From positions 1,960,501 to 2,024,500 of the forward strand of contig JBAIAC010000056.1 of NCBI GenBank assembly GCA_037349315.1: 64,000 bases of DNA. Reading direction: 5' to 3'. A program made the translations under genes and the position numbers. Origin of the DNA: Chelydra serpentina. Lineage: Eukaryota > Chordata > Testudines > Chelydridae. Of this stretch, positions 1 through 23,815 are shown in pieces. Under the pieces are notes generated by a model that searched no databases, was not told the DNA's origin, and worked only from the letters and a program-made list of their open reading frames with translations. Position 1 is the stretch's first letter, and every line of letters begins with the position of its first letter.

Positions 1-5624
<5,624 letters not shown>

Positions 5625-5689
5625 GGCTGCGCTGGCCGCCAGGGGCCACGGGAGACTGAGCTGGATCTGAGACTGTGACTGGGTCAGCG

Positions 5690-6330
5690 CCGCCCAGACA
5701 CTCCTTGTCGGCCGGCTCCCTCGGCCGGGTCAGCACCGCCCGGACGCCCCTCCTCGGCCGGTCAGCACGGTCTGGACGCTCTTTGTCGGCCGGCTCCCTC
5801 GGCCGGGTCAGCACCGCCCGGACGCCTCTCCTCGGCCGGTCAGCACCGTCTGGACACTCCTTGTCGGCCGGCTCCCTCGGCCGGGTCAGAACCGCCCGGA
5901 CGCCCCTCCTCGGCTGGTCAGCACCGTCTGGACACTCTTTGTCGGCCGGCTCCCTCGGCCGAGTCAGAACCGCCCGGACGCCTCTCCTCGGCCAGGTCAG
6001 CGCCGTCTGAACACTCTTTGTCGGCCGGCTCCCTCGGCCGGGTCAGCACCGCCCGGACGCCCCTCCTCGGCCGGTCAGCACGGTCTGGACACTCTTTGTC
6101 GGCCGGCTCCCTCGGCCGGGTCAGCACCGCCCGGACGCCCCTCCTCGGCCGGTCAGCACCGTCTGGACACTCCTTGTCGGCCGGCTCCCTCGGCCGAGTC
6201 AGAACCGCCCGGACGCCCCTCCTCGGCTGGTCAGCACCGTCTGGACACTCTTTGTCGGCCGGCTCCCTCGGCCGGGTCAGCGCCGCCCGGACGCCTCTCC
6301 TCGGCCAGGTCAGCGCCGTCTGGTCGCCCG
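5690..6330 (+). repeat. 78-bp tandem array in GRAMD1A 3' UTR
   Basis: About eight copies of a unit made of two half-like segments, gtcagcaccgcccggacgcc ... gtcagcaccgtctggacact ... tcggccggctccctcggccg. 78 is a multiple of 3 and the unit lacks stops in one + frame, giving a repetitive ORF (6018-6551) that has no start context or homology and is best read as untranslated. Confidence 0.92.
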
Positions 6331-7051
6331 GCTCAGTGCTGCCCCATCCTTGGCTGGTGGACGCCTCCCAGGGTCTGCTTCTCCTGCTGGGTCAGCAGCA
6401 CCCGGCCATTGGCTGGCATCAGGACTGGCTTGGGTTGCCCCGCTCTCCTGCCACTCCACTGGCGGAGCAGGTCTCTGTGGTGACAGCTAGGTGGAAGCCA
6501 CACCGTGGGACACATGGAGGATCCCCCTGGGGCCGGCTCTGCCCACCGTGATCTGGCTGCAGCCCAGGACAACGGTGGCTGGACTGTGGCTGCCAGCTGG
6601 ATCCAGCCCCCCGTGTCTGCCGGCTGGGAGCCTGTCATGACCTGGGGGAACCCATCCAGTCTGGGCTGGGAATTGACTTTCTAAGTGGTCTAGCTGCATG
6701 GTGTTCCTGTGGGGAGTGGCCAGGGCAGTTCCCCCACCCCCTTACCTTGGAGCCAGAACTCCTGGGTCTTCTCTGCGCTGGAGCAGGGGCACCCTTGGGG
6801 CAGGCTGTGTGTGCTGCAGGGGGCACTGCCCATGGCTCTGCCCCCTTCCCCAAACACTCGATTCCTGGAGGGCTCGATGCCCGCCAGGCATTGGGTCATT
6901 GTCTCCTGGCCTGGGCCTCTTGTCCTTCGCTGCTGCCAGGGCGGGGCAGGGCTGGGTGTGTGTGATCCCCCGCACCAGCCTGCACGCCGTCTGCTCCCTC
7001 CTCATCCTCAGTGTTATGGGGCTCGGGCCCCGCCCCACTATTTATTAGCTG

Positions 7052-7057
7052 ATTAAA
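7052..7057 (+). terminator. GRAMD1A: Poly(A) signal ATTAAA, GRAMD1A
   Basis: ATTAAA in gctgattaaagagtgtgg, with a GT-rich stretch about 30-50 bases downstream. It is the first plausible cleavage signal after the GRAMD1A stop codon on this strand. Confidence 0.65.
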
Positions 7058-7129
7058 GAGTGTGGCTGGGACAGCACCACCCAGGGCGAGTCTGTATGTG
7101 TCTGTCTGGGGGTGAAGGGACCACAAGGG

Positions 7130-7800
7130 AGAGGGGCCCCCCCCAGCATCCCTGCCCAGCGCCTCCCCACAGCCAGAGCCTACCGGGGCTCCTATCCCTC
7201 CTCCCACTACCCCCCAGGTAGCGCTCCTGCCCCTCCTGCTGCCCCCCAGCCAGCTCTTCTGCTCCTGCCCCCATCAACTCCCCGCCCCACTCTGCCCAGT
7301 GCCCCCCAGCCAGGGCCCCCCGCTGCTCCCCAGCCACTGCTCCTATCAACCCCCTGCATCCCCGCTCTGCCCAGGCCCCCCCAGCCAGCGCTCCCCACAC
7401 TCCCCCCCCATCGGCGCTCCCCTCCGCCCGCCCCAGCCAGTGCTTCTGACCCTGCGTCCTGCCCCGCTCTGCCCAGCCCCCCCCCCCACTGCCCCCCAGC
7501 CAGTTACTGCCCCCCCCAGCCAGTGAGGCTGTTACTGCCCCCCCCCGCCAGTGGGGCTCAGCTCCAATACCACTCAGGATCCTTCCCAGGCTGATGTACA
7601 CCTGCCTGCCCCCAACCCCCCTGCTCTCCCACTGCCTGGCCCCACTGACCACATCTCACTGCTCTGCCCTGCCAGGCCCCATCCCTGGGGACAGAGATGG
7701 GCCCAGCAGCTTACTGCAGCCCACCGAAGGACACAGCACCCGGCGTGACCCAGCTGCAAGGAGAGACCCCCTCGTAGTCCTTAGACATTGGCCATGGGCC
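7130..7800. other. C-rich low-complexity intergenic sequence
   Basis: Loose repeats of ccccagccag-type motifs with long C runs. ORFs here exist because stops are rare in such composition. No gene seen. Confidence 0.6.
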
Positions 7801-7802
7801 CA

Positions 7803-8850
7803 ATCCCGACCCACAGCCCTGCGATGCCCCTCACTCCCGACTCACCGCCCCCTGCCAAACCAGCCCTGCGATGCCCCTCACTCCCGACTCACCGCCCCCT
7901 GCCAACCCAGCCCTGCGATGCCCCTCGCTCCCGACCCACAGCCCCTGCTCTCCCAGCCCTGCGATGCCCCTCACTCCCGACCCACCGCCCCTGCTCTCCC
8001 AGCCCTGCGATGCCCCTCACTCCCGACCCACCGCCCCTGCTCTCCCAGCCCTGCGATGCCCCTCACTCCCGACCCACCGCCCCTGCTCTCCCAGCCCTGC
8101 GATGCCCCTCACTCCCGACCCACCGCCCCTGCTCTCCCAGCCCTGCGATGCCCCTCACTCCCGACCCACCGCCCCTGCTCTCCCAGCCCTGCGATGCCCC
8201 TCACTCCCGACTCACCGCCCCCTGCCAACCCAGCCCTGCGATGCCCCTCGCTCCCGACCCACAGCCCCTGCTCTCCCAGCCCTGCGATGCCCCTCACTCC
8301 CGACCCACCGCCCCTGCTCTCCCAGCCCTGCGATGCCCCTCACTCCCGACCCACCGCCCCTGCTCTCCCAGCCCTGCGATGCCCCTCACTCCCGACCCAC
8401 CGCCCCTGCTCTCCCAGCCCTGCGATGCCCCTCACTCCCGACCCACCGCCCCTGCTCTCCCAGCCCTGCGATGCCCCTCACTCCCGACCCACCGCCCCTG
8501 CTCTCCCAGCCCTGCGATGCCCCTCACTCCCGACCCACCGCCCCTGCTCTCCCAGCCCTGCGATGCCCCTCACTCCCGACCCACCGCCCCTGCTCTCCCA
8601 GCCCTGCGATGCCCCTCACTCCCGACCCACAGCCCCTGCTCTCCCAGCCCTGCGATGCCCCTCACTCCCGACTCACCGCCCCCTGCCAACCTGGCCCTGC
8701 GATGCCCCTCACTCCCGACCCACAGCCCCTGCTCTCCCAGCCCTGGGCTACCCCCACAAGATCTGCTAGGTCCCCTCACTCCCGACCCACAGCCCGCTGC
8801 AAACCCAACCCTGGGCTCCCCCCAGCCTGCTGGTGCCCCTCACTCCCAGC
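7803..8850 (+). repeat. 46-bp minisatellite between GRAMD1A and SCN1B
   Basis: About 20 copies of ccctgcgatgcccctcactc + ccgacccaccgcccctgctctcccag; the last copies (8769-8850) are degenerate. Because 46 is not a multiple of 3, each + frame cycles through the same proline/serine-rich peptide, giving three overlapping ORFs of 330-391 codons that are artefacts. It shares the core tgcccctcactcccgaccc with the arrays at 10483 (inverted) and 13690. Confidence 0.95.
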
Positions 8851-9010
8851 ATGCACACACTGAGGGTGCCTGAGCACTGGTTGGGCTCTGGGGTGACTCA
8901 AGGTTAAGGACGAAACTGACCTATGTGGGTAGAGGTGGCTGGAGCCTGCAGCTGGAATCCCACCGGCACTTCCTGCCTTCAGCTGAGTGAGCTGTGTTGG
9001 CCAAGCGACG

Positions 9011-9024
9011 CCTGCAGGGGGCAG
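9011..9024 (+). promoter_or_regulatory. Candidate CTCF core motif
   Basis: cctgcagggggcag differs from the CTCF core consensus CCASYAGRKGGCRS at one position. It lies in the GRAMD1A-SCN1B intergenic interval. A motif match alone does not show binding. Confidence 0.3.
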
Positions 9025-9065
9025 CTCAGCATGATGCTCAGGGTGCTGGGAAATTTTCTACAGGG

Positions 9066-9275
9066 CTGGGGGCAGTGCAGAGCTGAGTGCAGGGGCAGGG
9101 GCAGTGCTGGGCGGGGCAGTGCTGAGTGCAGGGGAAGTACTGGGCGGGGCAGTGCTGGGGGCAGGGGAAGTACTGGGCAGGGCAGTGCTGGGCAGGGGCA
9201 GTGCTGGGGGCAGGGGCAGAATGGGGCTGTGCTTAGGGGCAGTATGGTGCAGTGTTGGGGCAGTGAAGTACTGGG
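9066..9275 (+). repeat. Degenerate G-rich minisatellite
   Basis: Irregular repeats of gggcagtgctgggcaggggcagtgctggg, units about 20-35 bp with gaagtactgggcggggcagt variants. Confidence 0.8.
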
Positions 9276-9479
9276 GGGCAGTGGTGACAACCCAGATTCT
9301 CCTGTGACAGGGCCCCTCCCCCTACTCCAGACTTGTCTCCCAGCCCCACTGCTGGGGTGCAGCCCCACTGAGCCCCTGTGATGGGCTGAGTGGGGTGCGT
9401 TGAGCCTGCCGCTCACACCCCGCAGCTGGGGCTGTTGCTCCGAGCCGAGAGGCAGCTGGGCAGAGGTGAGCGGTGGCCT

Positions 9480-9990
9480 TAGAATCCCAGCCCCCTCGGC
9501 TTTGAAGGGACCAAAGGGGTCTGGTCCAACCCCCGCCAGGTGCCGGATTTGTTGTGGCTAAACCATCGCAGACAGATGGCTCCAGCCTCCTTTTGAAAAC
9601 CTCCAGTGAAGGAGCTTCCACAACCTCCCTAGGCAGTCTGTTCCATTGTCCTTCTGTTCTTACCGTTAGGAAGTTTCTCCTGAGACTTAAATCTGCTCTG
9701 CTGCTGTTTGAACCCGTTGCCTCCTGTCCTGCCCTCCGTGGCGAGAGAGAGCAACTTTTCTCCATCTTTTTTATGGCAGCCTTTCAAATATTTGAAGACC
9801 ACTATCATGTTCCCCCTTCATCTCCATTTCCAAACCAAACCTACCCAGTTCCTTCAGCCTTTGCTCGGAGGGTTTGCATTCCATCCCTTTGATCATCTTT
9901 GTCCCTCACCTCTGGATCCTTGCCAGTTTCCCTACATCCTTGGGGGCCAAAACTGGACCCAGTACCGCAGCTGAGGCCCCACCCCACTTG
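9480..9990 (-). mobile_element. CR1 LINE 3' fragment, older subfamily
   Basis: Minus-strand translation gives the degenerate CR1 ORF2 C-terminus (LRRNFLTVRTEGQWNRLPRE, VVEAPSLEVFKRRLEPSVCD) followed by 3' UTR-like sequence. It is more diverged than the CR1 copies after 38 kb and carries stops. Confidence 0.85.
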
Positions 9991-10482
9991 AGACCTCGCT
10001 TTTAGCGACCCGGCTGTGCCGCGAAGAGTCGCCCCGTGTAGCTGCTGTTTGTCAGCTCTCCTGCCAACATACAACTTCGTGGGCAAAACTTTTGCCTTTT
10101 GGGGAGGGGGGTAACACCTCTGAATGACACCCCTTATGGGGTGTTCCCGCTAAACCCTGCTCGGCCAATCCCACTCCCGGGTCAGTCAACCCCCTGCCCT
10201 GGGGCTGGGACAGCACCACCTAGAGGGGAAAGGCCCCATGTCCTATACCCCCGGAAGGCACTGCTACACTCGGGGGGCGGGAGGGAGCCGGCTCCATCCG
10301 GCGGGGGGACTGGGAGGGAGAATCGGGAGCGGCTGGATCCCTGCACACCTGACAGTAGCTCTACAAATGGAGGCAGGTAGCACCAGGGCAACCTCCACCT
10401 GCTCTGACTCATCCACAGAGCAGAGCGGCCACCCACAGAGGAGCCCAGGGCTGGGCTAGCAGGGGCTCCGAATCGGCAGTGA

Positions 10483-11520
10483 AGGACACTGGCAAAGCTG
10501 GGGGGGGGGGCGGGCTAGCAGGGGGCTGCGGGTCGGGAGTGAGGGGCACCGCAGAGCTGGGGGGGGGCTGGGTTGGGCTAGTAGGGGGCTGCGGGTCAGG
10601 AGTGAGGGGCACCGCAGAGCTGGGGGAGCTGGGTTGGGCTAGCAGGGGGCTGCGGGTCAGGAGTGAGGGGCACCGCAGAGCTGGGGGGGGCTGGGTTGGG
10701 CTAGCAGGGGGCTGCGGGTCGGGAGTGAGGGGCACCGCAGAGCTGGGGGGGGCTGGGTTGGGCTAGCAGGGGGCTGCGGGTCGGGAGTGAGGGGCACCGC
10801 AGAGCTGGGGGGGGGCTGGGTTGGGCTAGTAGGGGGCTGCGGGTCAGGAGTGAGGGGCACCGCAGAGCTGGGGGAGCTGGGTTGGGCTAGCAGGGGGCTG
10901 CGGGTCAGGAGTGAGGGGCACCGCAGAGCTGGGGGGGGCTGGGTTGGGCTAGCAGGGGGCTGCGGGTCGGGAGTGAGGGGCACCGCAGAGCTGGGGGGGG
11001 GCTGGGTTGGGCTAGCAGGGGGCTGCGGGTCGGGAGTGAGGGGCACCGCAGAGCTGGGGGGGGCTGGGTTGGGCTAGCAGGGGGCTGCGGGTCGGGAGTG
11101 AGGGGCACCGCAGAGCTGTGGGGGGGCTGGGTTGGGGTAGCAGGGGGCTGCGGGTCGGGAGTGAGGGGCACCACAGAGCTGGGGGGGGGCTGCGGGTCGG
11201 GAGTGAGGGGCACCGCAGAGCTGGGGGGGGTGGGTTGGGCTAGCAGGGGGCTGCAGGTCGGGAGTGAGGGGCACCGCGGAGCTGGGGGGGAGCTGGGTTG
11301 GGCTAGCAGGGGGCTGCGGGTCGGGAGTGAGGGGCACCGCAGAGCTGGGGGGGGCTGGGTTGGGCTAGCAGGGGGCTGCGGGTCGGGAGTGAGGGGCACC
11401 GCAGAGCTGGGGAGGGGGAGGCTGCGGGTCGGGAGTGAGGGGCACCGCAGAGCTGTGGGGGGGCTGGGTTGGGCTAGCAGGGGGCTGCGGGTCGGGAGTG
11501 AGGGGCACCGCAGAGCTGCG
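10483..11520 (-). repeat. About 62-bp minisatellite upstream of SCN1B
   Basis: About 16 copies; + strand unit gctgggttgggctagcaggg + ggctgcgggtcgggagtgag + gggcaccgcagagctggggg. The reverse complement contains tgcccctcactcccgacccg and cagccccctgctagccca, the core of the array in SCN1B intron 1 (13690) and of the 46-bp array (7803). Unit length varies through the G run. Confidence 0.95.
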
Positions 11521-11800
11521 GTCTCTGGGTCCCTCCTCGAGACTCTCCTCCGCCCGTGTCTGTGGCCACTGCTCCCTCCCGTGCTGCTGCCGCCGGGTGG
11601 GCGGGGCCCGGCCGCTGTGCCCCGCCCCCGCCGCACGCTCCGCGGCCTGCCGCCGGCGCCTGCTGCAATGCATCAGTCCCCGCCCGCCGCGCCCGGCGCT
11701 TCGCTTCATTCGCAGCTGCTCGCTGCAGCCGGCAGCCGGCTCCTCTGCAGTGCGCCGGAGCGGCTGAGCCGCAGGGTCCCCGCGCCGTCCGCACCTGCCC
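11520..11800. promoter_or_regulatory. CpG-rich segment upstream of SCN1B
   Basis: Dense CpG sequence (for example cgcccccgccgcacgctccg and gcccgccgcgcccggcgctt) between two minisatellites. It could be a CpG island promoter or a 5' UTR exon for SCN1B. No conserved coding sequence; the TATA box nearest the SCN1B start lies 1.3 kb further on. Confidence 0.4.
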
Positions 11801-11805
11801 CGGCT

Positions 11806-12440
11806 CCCTCGCCCCCTCCCGACCTGACCGGACACCGGCTCCCTCGCCCCCTCCCGATCGGACACCGGCTCCCTCGCCCCCTCCCGACCTGACCGGACAC
11901 CGGCTCCCTCGCCCCCTCCCGACCGGACACCGGCTCCCTCGCCCCCTCCCGACCTGACCGGATCCCGGCTCCCTCGCCCCCTCCCGACCTGACCGGACAC
12001 CGGCTCCATCGCCCCCTCCTGACCGGACACCGGCTCCATCGCCCTCTCCTGACCTGACCGGACACCGGCTCCATCGCCCCCTCCCAACCGGACACCGGCT
12101 CCATCGCCCCCTCCCGACCGGACACCGGCTCCATTGCCCTCTCCTGACCTGACCGGACACCGGCTCCATCGCCCCCTCCCGACCGGACACCGGCTCCATC
12201 GCCCCCTCCCGACCGGACACCGGCTCCATCGCCCCCTCCCGACCGGACACCGGCTCCATCGCCCTCTCCTGACCTGACCGGACACCGGCTCCATCGCCCC
12301 CTCCCGACCGGACACCGGCTCCATCGCCCCCTCCCGACCGGACACCGGCTCCATCGCTGACTCCGGAGTTGACCGGGCACTGGCTCCATCGCCCCCTCCA
12401 AACTGGACACAGGCTCCATCACTACCTCCCGATTGCAGCC
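11806..12440 (+). repeat. 30/35-bp minisatellite upstream of SCN1B promoter
   Basis: About 20 copies of gaccggacaccggctccatc + gccccctccc, with a longer variant carrying an extra gacct. It decays gradually toward 12440. Long minus-strand ORFs here (up to 329 codons) only reflect the repeat. Confidence 0.94.
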
Positions 12441-13059
12441 TAGTGGGCAGTGTCGAGGTTGTCCCTGGGCATCCCCAAAGTGGGCGTGATTCGTCCCCAC
12501 AAGGGAGGCACCGGCAGGCACCATGCCCTGATCACCATCGGACGTGGGTCGGGGCAGCTGGCTGGGTGCGGGCACCACCCCGGGATTTGCTGAGTGGCCA
12601 GTTTGCAGCTCTGCCGTGACACGGAGACGGGGCTGGACGGGACCGAGCTGGGACCGCGGTGACACCCGCTGCCGCCGGGGTCTGACAGCGCCAGTCCCAG
12701 GCAGAGCAAGCCTTGTGAGCCTGACTCATTTCCTGGGCTGCCAGGATCCAGGTGGCAGCAGCCGAGCTGCGGGCCAGGAGAGCTGCGTCCGGACGGGGTC
12801 GCTGTGGAGGGCGAGGGACCCAGGCCTGCTGACAGCTCCCCTGCTCCCCTGTTTATGGCTCCTCCGGCCAGCCCTGTTGTCTGCCCTGGACTGTGGGGGT
12901 GCCCCTTTCCCAGCAGTGCTGGGCCCTGGGCCCCAGCGGGGGCAGCCAGGCTGCGCTAGCCTCTGCCTGGGGGAACGGGCCGGCCAGGACCAGCTGGGAG
13001 CATCCGGCCAGGACATTCCAAGGCGCAGGCCGGGCAGCGCAGGGCGCCGAGCCCTTGGC
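12441..13059. other. SCN1B upstream region
   Basis: Non-repetitive, GC-rich sequence before the TATA box. A CATTCC (TEAD-type) motif sits at about 13014-13019. No coding similarity seen; this is the probable proximal promoter of SCN1B. Confidence 0.4.
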
Positions 13060-13067
13060 TATAAATA
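13060..13067 (+). promoter_or_regulatory. SCN1B: TATA box, SCN1B
   Basis: TATAAATA in cccttggctataaataccct, 142-149 bases before the ATG. Transcription would start near 13090, giving a 5' UTR of about 120 bases. The position is typical for a TATA promoter, but no transcript evidence is available. Confidence 0.6.
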
Positions 13068-13208
13068 CCCTCCTGGAAGATTCCTGTCGGGGATCGTCTG
13101 TCCGCTGAGCACGGAGCCGGCGGGCAGGGGCAGAGGGGGACCCGCAGCACCAGCCCCACTGAGGAGCTGCCCCAGCTGGTCCGGGCCTCTGATCCCAGGG
13201 ACCCCACC

Positions 13209-19598
<6,390 letters not shown>

Positions 19599-19641
19599 CC
19601 CTTGGAAGCCGTCCGCGAGCCTGGGGGACCTCGTGTGGCGG

Positions 19642-22432
19642 GTAAGCCCAGATGGGAGGGAGCCCTGGGGGGTTGCCCTGGCCCAGAGGATTTGGTGCTA
19701 CCCTGCATCCTCCCATCAGATTCTGCCTCGCTGCCCCCCCAGCACCGACTGCCTCCGCCAGCCCCATGGCCCTTCTCCTCCTTCGTGGGGGCAGAAGAAC
19801 CTGCACACACCATAGCACTGTGCTTTGTGTCCCTGCCCTGCAGGCCAGACCCAGGGAGAACCCAGCCCCACCGCTCTAACCACTAGACCCCACTCCTCTC
19901 CGAGAGCCAGGAGAGAACCCAGGAGTCCTGAATCCCAGCCCCCCCCCGCTCTAACCACTAGACCCCACTCCTCTCCCAGAGCCAGGAGACAACCCAGCCA
20001 GGGGCGGCAGGTTTGTAGAAATTTTGGTGCTGCCCAGAACGCCCAGAGCCCAACCCCCCCAAACTCCACCCCCTCTACCTGCCTAAGGGTCTGGGAGGGA
20101 GTTTGGGTGTGGGGGAGGAGGTCTGGGGTGCAGCCCTGGCAGGGGCAGGGGATTGGGGTGCAGGAGGGGTGTAGAGGTGCAGCCTCTGGGAGGGAGTTTG
20201 GGTGCTGGGTGCAGGCTCCGGGCTGGGGCAGGTGGTGGGGGTGCAGGAGGAGGGGTTGGGGGTGCAGGCTCTGGGACGGGGTTTGGGTGCAGGCTGTGGG
20301 ACGGAGTTTGGGAGTGGGAGGGGGTGTGTGGGAAAGTGTGGGGGTGAAGGCTCTAGGAGGGGTGGGGTGTGCTGCGCTTACCTGGGGCTCCTAGGCAGGA
20401 CAGGCTGGGGGGGCCTCCGCATGCTGCTACCCCCAGCCACTGCCTCCACAGCTTCCTATTGGCCGCAGGGGCGCTTGGGGCGGGAGCTGTGCGTGTAGAC
20501 ACAGATACAGACCCACCCTGCCCAGGGTCTGCAGGGAGGGGCTGGCAGCCACGAAGCTGGGGGCGGAAGGCGGGGCCAAGGGAGAGACCCGGCCTCAAAC
20601 ATTGGTAGAGCTGGGCCCCGGGCCAGGAATATTCCTGGTGCCCAGGCACCACAGGCCCATAGAACTCGGCACCTATGAACCCAGGCTCCCTGCTCTAACC
20701 ACTAGACCCCACTCCTCTCCCAGAGCCAGGAGAGAACCCAGGAGTCCTGGCTCCCAGTCTCACCACTAGGCCCCATTCCTTTCCCTATCTCAACTACAAT
20801 TTGTTGTAACACAGCGTCACATCCCACTCCCATGGTGGACCCCAGAGAGGATAACAACCCACTACTGCTAGCAGCAGTGAGGTTCTCCTTTGGCCGCAGG
20901 GGCTGTGGTCAGGGTGGCCTGGTTTTGAGTGACATTGTTTGTTGCAGGCCTGAGGTGATGGCGAGGAACGAATGAAGAACGAGGGGAGTGATTCAAGATG
21001 GGGCGCCCCCCAGAGAGTGCCCCCCAACTGGCTCCCCCACACACCCTGCACGCCTGGGGCTGCCCCAAACGAAGCATGTTGTTGTGACTCTTAGCACTCG
21101 CTCTCCCAGCCCCACGGGGGGCAGACAGTGGGCACCTCGCTCTTTCAGACACATCCCTTTGCCTCATGATGAGCGAGTCTGCCCCCGCCACAATGCATGA
21201 TGGGGGAAGCAACATGGCCGCTGCTCACACAATGCAAAGCTTGGCCTCAGCCTGCTCCAGCCCCCCCGCCCCCGCCTCTGGGCACGGCACTCTCGCTTTC
21301 TGGTTTGCACATTTCTTGCGCTTCTGGTTGTTTTGGTGACTTCACTGCCAGCACGTTCTGGGTCTGAGGAGCGGGGGCCCAACGTGGGGCATCCCGGACA
21401 GGGGGAGGGAAGGGCATCAGAGCCCCAAACAGCTTCCAGCCTGGTCCCAGGGTACCAGCGCAAAGCATCAGCCTCTCAGGGACGTGGGTGAGGCCTCCAG
21501 GCTGGCCGCCCAAGCCGCTCAGGCTTCGAGGCCTGAGCTGGACTCGAAGCGGCGTCCAGGATGCCTGCGTACTGGGATCCCATGGTCCCAGCCACCTGAG
21601 AGGATGGGGGATGCCTCCAAGCTGGCTGCCCAATGGGTCCCAACTTGGCCACACTCAAGGCACCATTGGGATTGGGGAAATGTCCAAGATGGCTGCCAAT
21701 GGGTCCTGAGGCCACACCCAGAGACTGAGACAGGCATACAAGATGTCTGCCTTCAGGACCCCAGGCACGTTCCCTGAAGGAGCCCGTGTTTCCATTCGCA
21801 AATGGGATGTTCCCCATTGCCCCAGGGGCTGCTTTGTGGACTCCCAGAGCAGACTCCCCTGGGTCCCCCACCCTCCATCCCCTGCCAAGGCATGGCAGGC
21901 AGGGCTGGGCTAGGGCTTCTCCAGGTCCCTGGCACTCAGACAGCTCCTCCTGTCATGGCGGGGGGCTGAGATCTGGGGGAGCAGCCCCCACAGAGGGCAC
22001 CTGAGGGGTTTGCTAGTGAGTGCCCCCCTCAGCCTTCCAAGGGGTGCTGCAGACTCTACCCCCTCCCCTCCATGCACTGACATCAGAGATACCAGCTGCC
22101 CCGATGCCATCCAGCCCCCCATGCAATAGCCCCCCAGTGCCATATCCTCCCATGCCAGCCACCCTTCCATGCCATTCACCCCCCAGTGCCATATCCCCCC
22201 CATGCCATCCAGCCCCTTCAATGCCATCTTCCCACTGCCAGGTCCCCATGCCATCCCGCTCCCCAATGCCATGTTCCCCTCAGTCCCCCTGGCCCAGGGG
22301 ACCCATCACCCCAACCCAGCCACTCTGGGCTCTTCAGGGAATACAGCTGAGTGGCTCCCGGCCCCTCCTCCTCTGACCCTTGGACAGGTCCTGGGGACCC
22401 GCCCGTCACTGTGCCGTAGGGGCTGTTCATGG
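19642..22432 (+). other. SCN1B: Probable SCN1B 3' UTR intron and terminal exon
   Basis: Between the donor at 19642 and the AATAAA at 22433. Holds copies of the dispersed 67-bp repeat (19868-19990, 20690-20770), a hAT-like tip (ccaggggcggcag at about 20000) and a degenerate ccatgccatccagcccc repeat (22090-22290). A candidate acceptor for the last exon is ctcagacag/ctcc at 21942, unproven. No other gene seen. Confidence 0.45.
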
Positions 22433-22438
22433 AATAAA
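22433..22438 (+). terminator. SCN1B: Poly(A) signal AATAAA, SCN1B
   Basis: AATAAA in catggaataaagagactgg. It is the first strong signal downstream of SCN1B on this strand, and the GC-rich gene territory ends about here. Confidence 0.65.
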
Positions 22439-22639
22439 GAGACTGGATTTCATCCTGCACTCACAGTGTGATTCCTGGGGTGGAGGGGGACATGGGGCCT
22501 GGGGGGAGGGATAAAGGTGGGGGTGGGGTATGGGTGTAATGGGTTGTCAATCCCCAGGGTGCAGCCTGGGAGCTGTGGGAACCACTGTGCCCCTAACCCA
22601 CCAGCTGGGCAGGCCTCTCTTGCACTGCTTTGTAGAGAT

Positions 22640-23815
22640 TCAGCCAGCCTCTCCAGACCCTGTTAGCCAACATGACAGCACATGTTGCCACATACCCAAC
22701 TGAGCTACCTGAGTGCTTTACCTAAGCTACTCAAGGACAGACAGAAGACAACAGCCAATTTCCCAGCTCCCCAGCCTTTCACCCTCCCTGGAGTATAAAC
22801 CCAGAATTATACCATCTTGCACTGTACAGTGCAAGCTCATTAATATAGTTTGCTTTCCCCTTGATGTGGGAAAAATATGCAACAGAATTTGTTTACAGAG
22901 ATGAGATTTCCCCAGCCACTTCATTTAAACCATGCTGGTAAAGATAAGAACATAAAACACGTTTATTAACTACAGAAAGATAGATTTTAAGTGATAGCAA
23001 ACAGATCAAAGCAGATTACCTAGGAAACAAACAAAACCACAACCTAAGCCTAAAATACTAGAGGGATAGGATTTGAAGTGGCAATTTCTCAACCTTACTG
23101 ATGATACAAGCCATCCATTGACTTTCCATACACGGGCTAAAAATCTCTTTAGCCTGGGGCCAGCACTTCCCCCAATTCAGTCTTTGTTCCCAGGTGTTGC
23201 TGGGAGTGTCCTTGTGTGGGGAGTGAGGACACGAGATGATGTCACTGTCATGGAGTGTGGGGGAGTCAACGTCTGTACCCATCTTCCTGGGATTCAATGT
23301 GACGCTCAGCCAGCCAGTAGAACAGAAGGTTTATTAGGGATGCCAGGAACACAATCCAAACAGAGCTTGTCAGTACAAACAGGACCCCTCAGTCGGGCCC
23401 TTCTGGGGGGCAGGGAGCTTAGACCCCAGCCTGGGGGCTCCCTGCGTTCCACCCCACAGCTCCAAACGGGGGCCAGGGAGGCCAGACTCTGTCTGCGCCT
23501 CCCTCCATGTCCCCAGTCAGCTCCAGATTCAAACTCTCCAGCCGTCCCCCCCTCCGGGCTCCAGGAGGTCACCTGACTCCTTTGTTCTCCAACCCTTTAG
23601 CTCTCACCTTGCGGGGGGAAGGGCCCAGGCCATCAGTTGCCAGGAAACAGGGTGTCGGCCATTCTCTGTGTCCAGACACCTGCCCTCTAGGGCTCTGTAA
23701 CAATCATACACCCTTGTCCCACCACCTAGATACTCAAGCACTGCATAGGGGAAACTGAGGCCCCCCCACAGTACTCCGAGAAAACATTAACTGTCCTATT
23801 TTGTCACAGTCACTC
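22640..23815 (-). mobile_element. LTR-like repeats, at least two joined
   Basis: 22640-23110 contains acgtttattaactacagaaa and taagtgatagcaaacagatc, recurring in diverged form at 31740-32110 and related to the LTR at 40.7 kb. 23270-23815 ends in gggaaactgaggc...ttgtcaca, the reverse of a TGTGAC LTR start. No coding parts remain. Confidence 0.5.

Larger units (their letters stand above)
5625..7075 (+). other. GRAMD1A: GRAMD1A 3' untranslated region
   Basis: Runs from the stop codon to just past an ATTAAA poly(A) signal at 7052-7057. Its first half is a 78-bp tandem array. The end is inferred from the signal and the GT-rich sequence that follows (tctgtatgtgtctgtctg at about 7090). Confidence 0.7.

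Noticed and set aside
6018..6551. 177-codon + ORF after the GRAMD1A stop
   Set aside because: Frame of the 78-bp 3' UTR array; no start context and no similarity outside the repeat.
7594..8873. Three overlapping + strand ORFs of 330-391 codons, Pro/Ser-rich
   Set aside because: All are frames of one 46-bp tandem repeat; the period is not a multiple of 3, so each frame cycles through the same peptide. No conserved domain or gene structure.
11365..12665. Long minus-strand ORFs (243-329 codons) upstream of SCN1B
   Set aside because: Frames of the 62-bp and 30-bp minisatellites with the CpG block between them; sequence is purely periodic.
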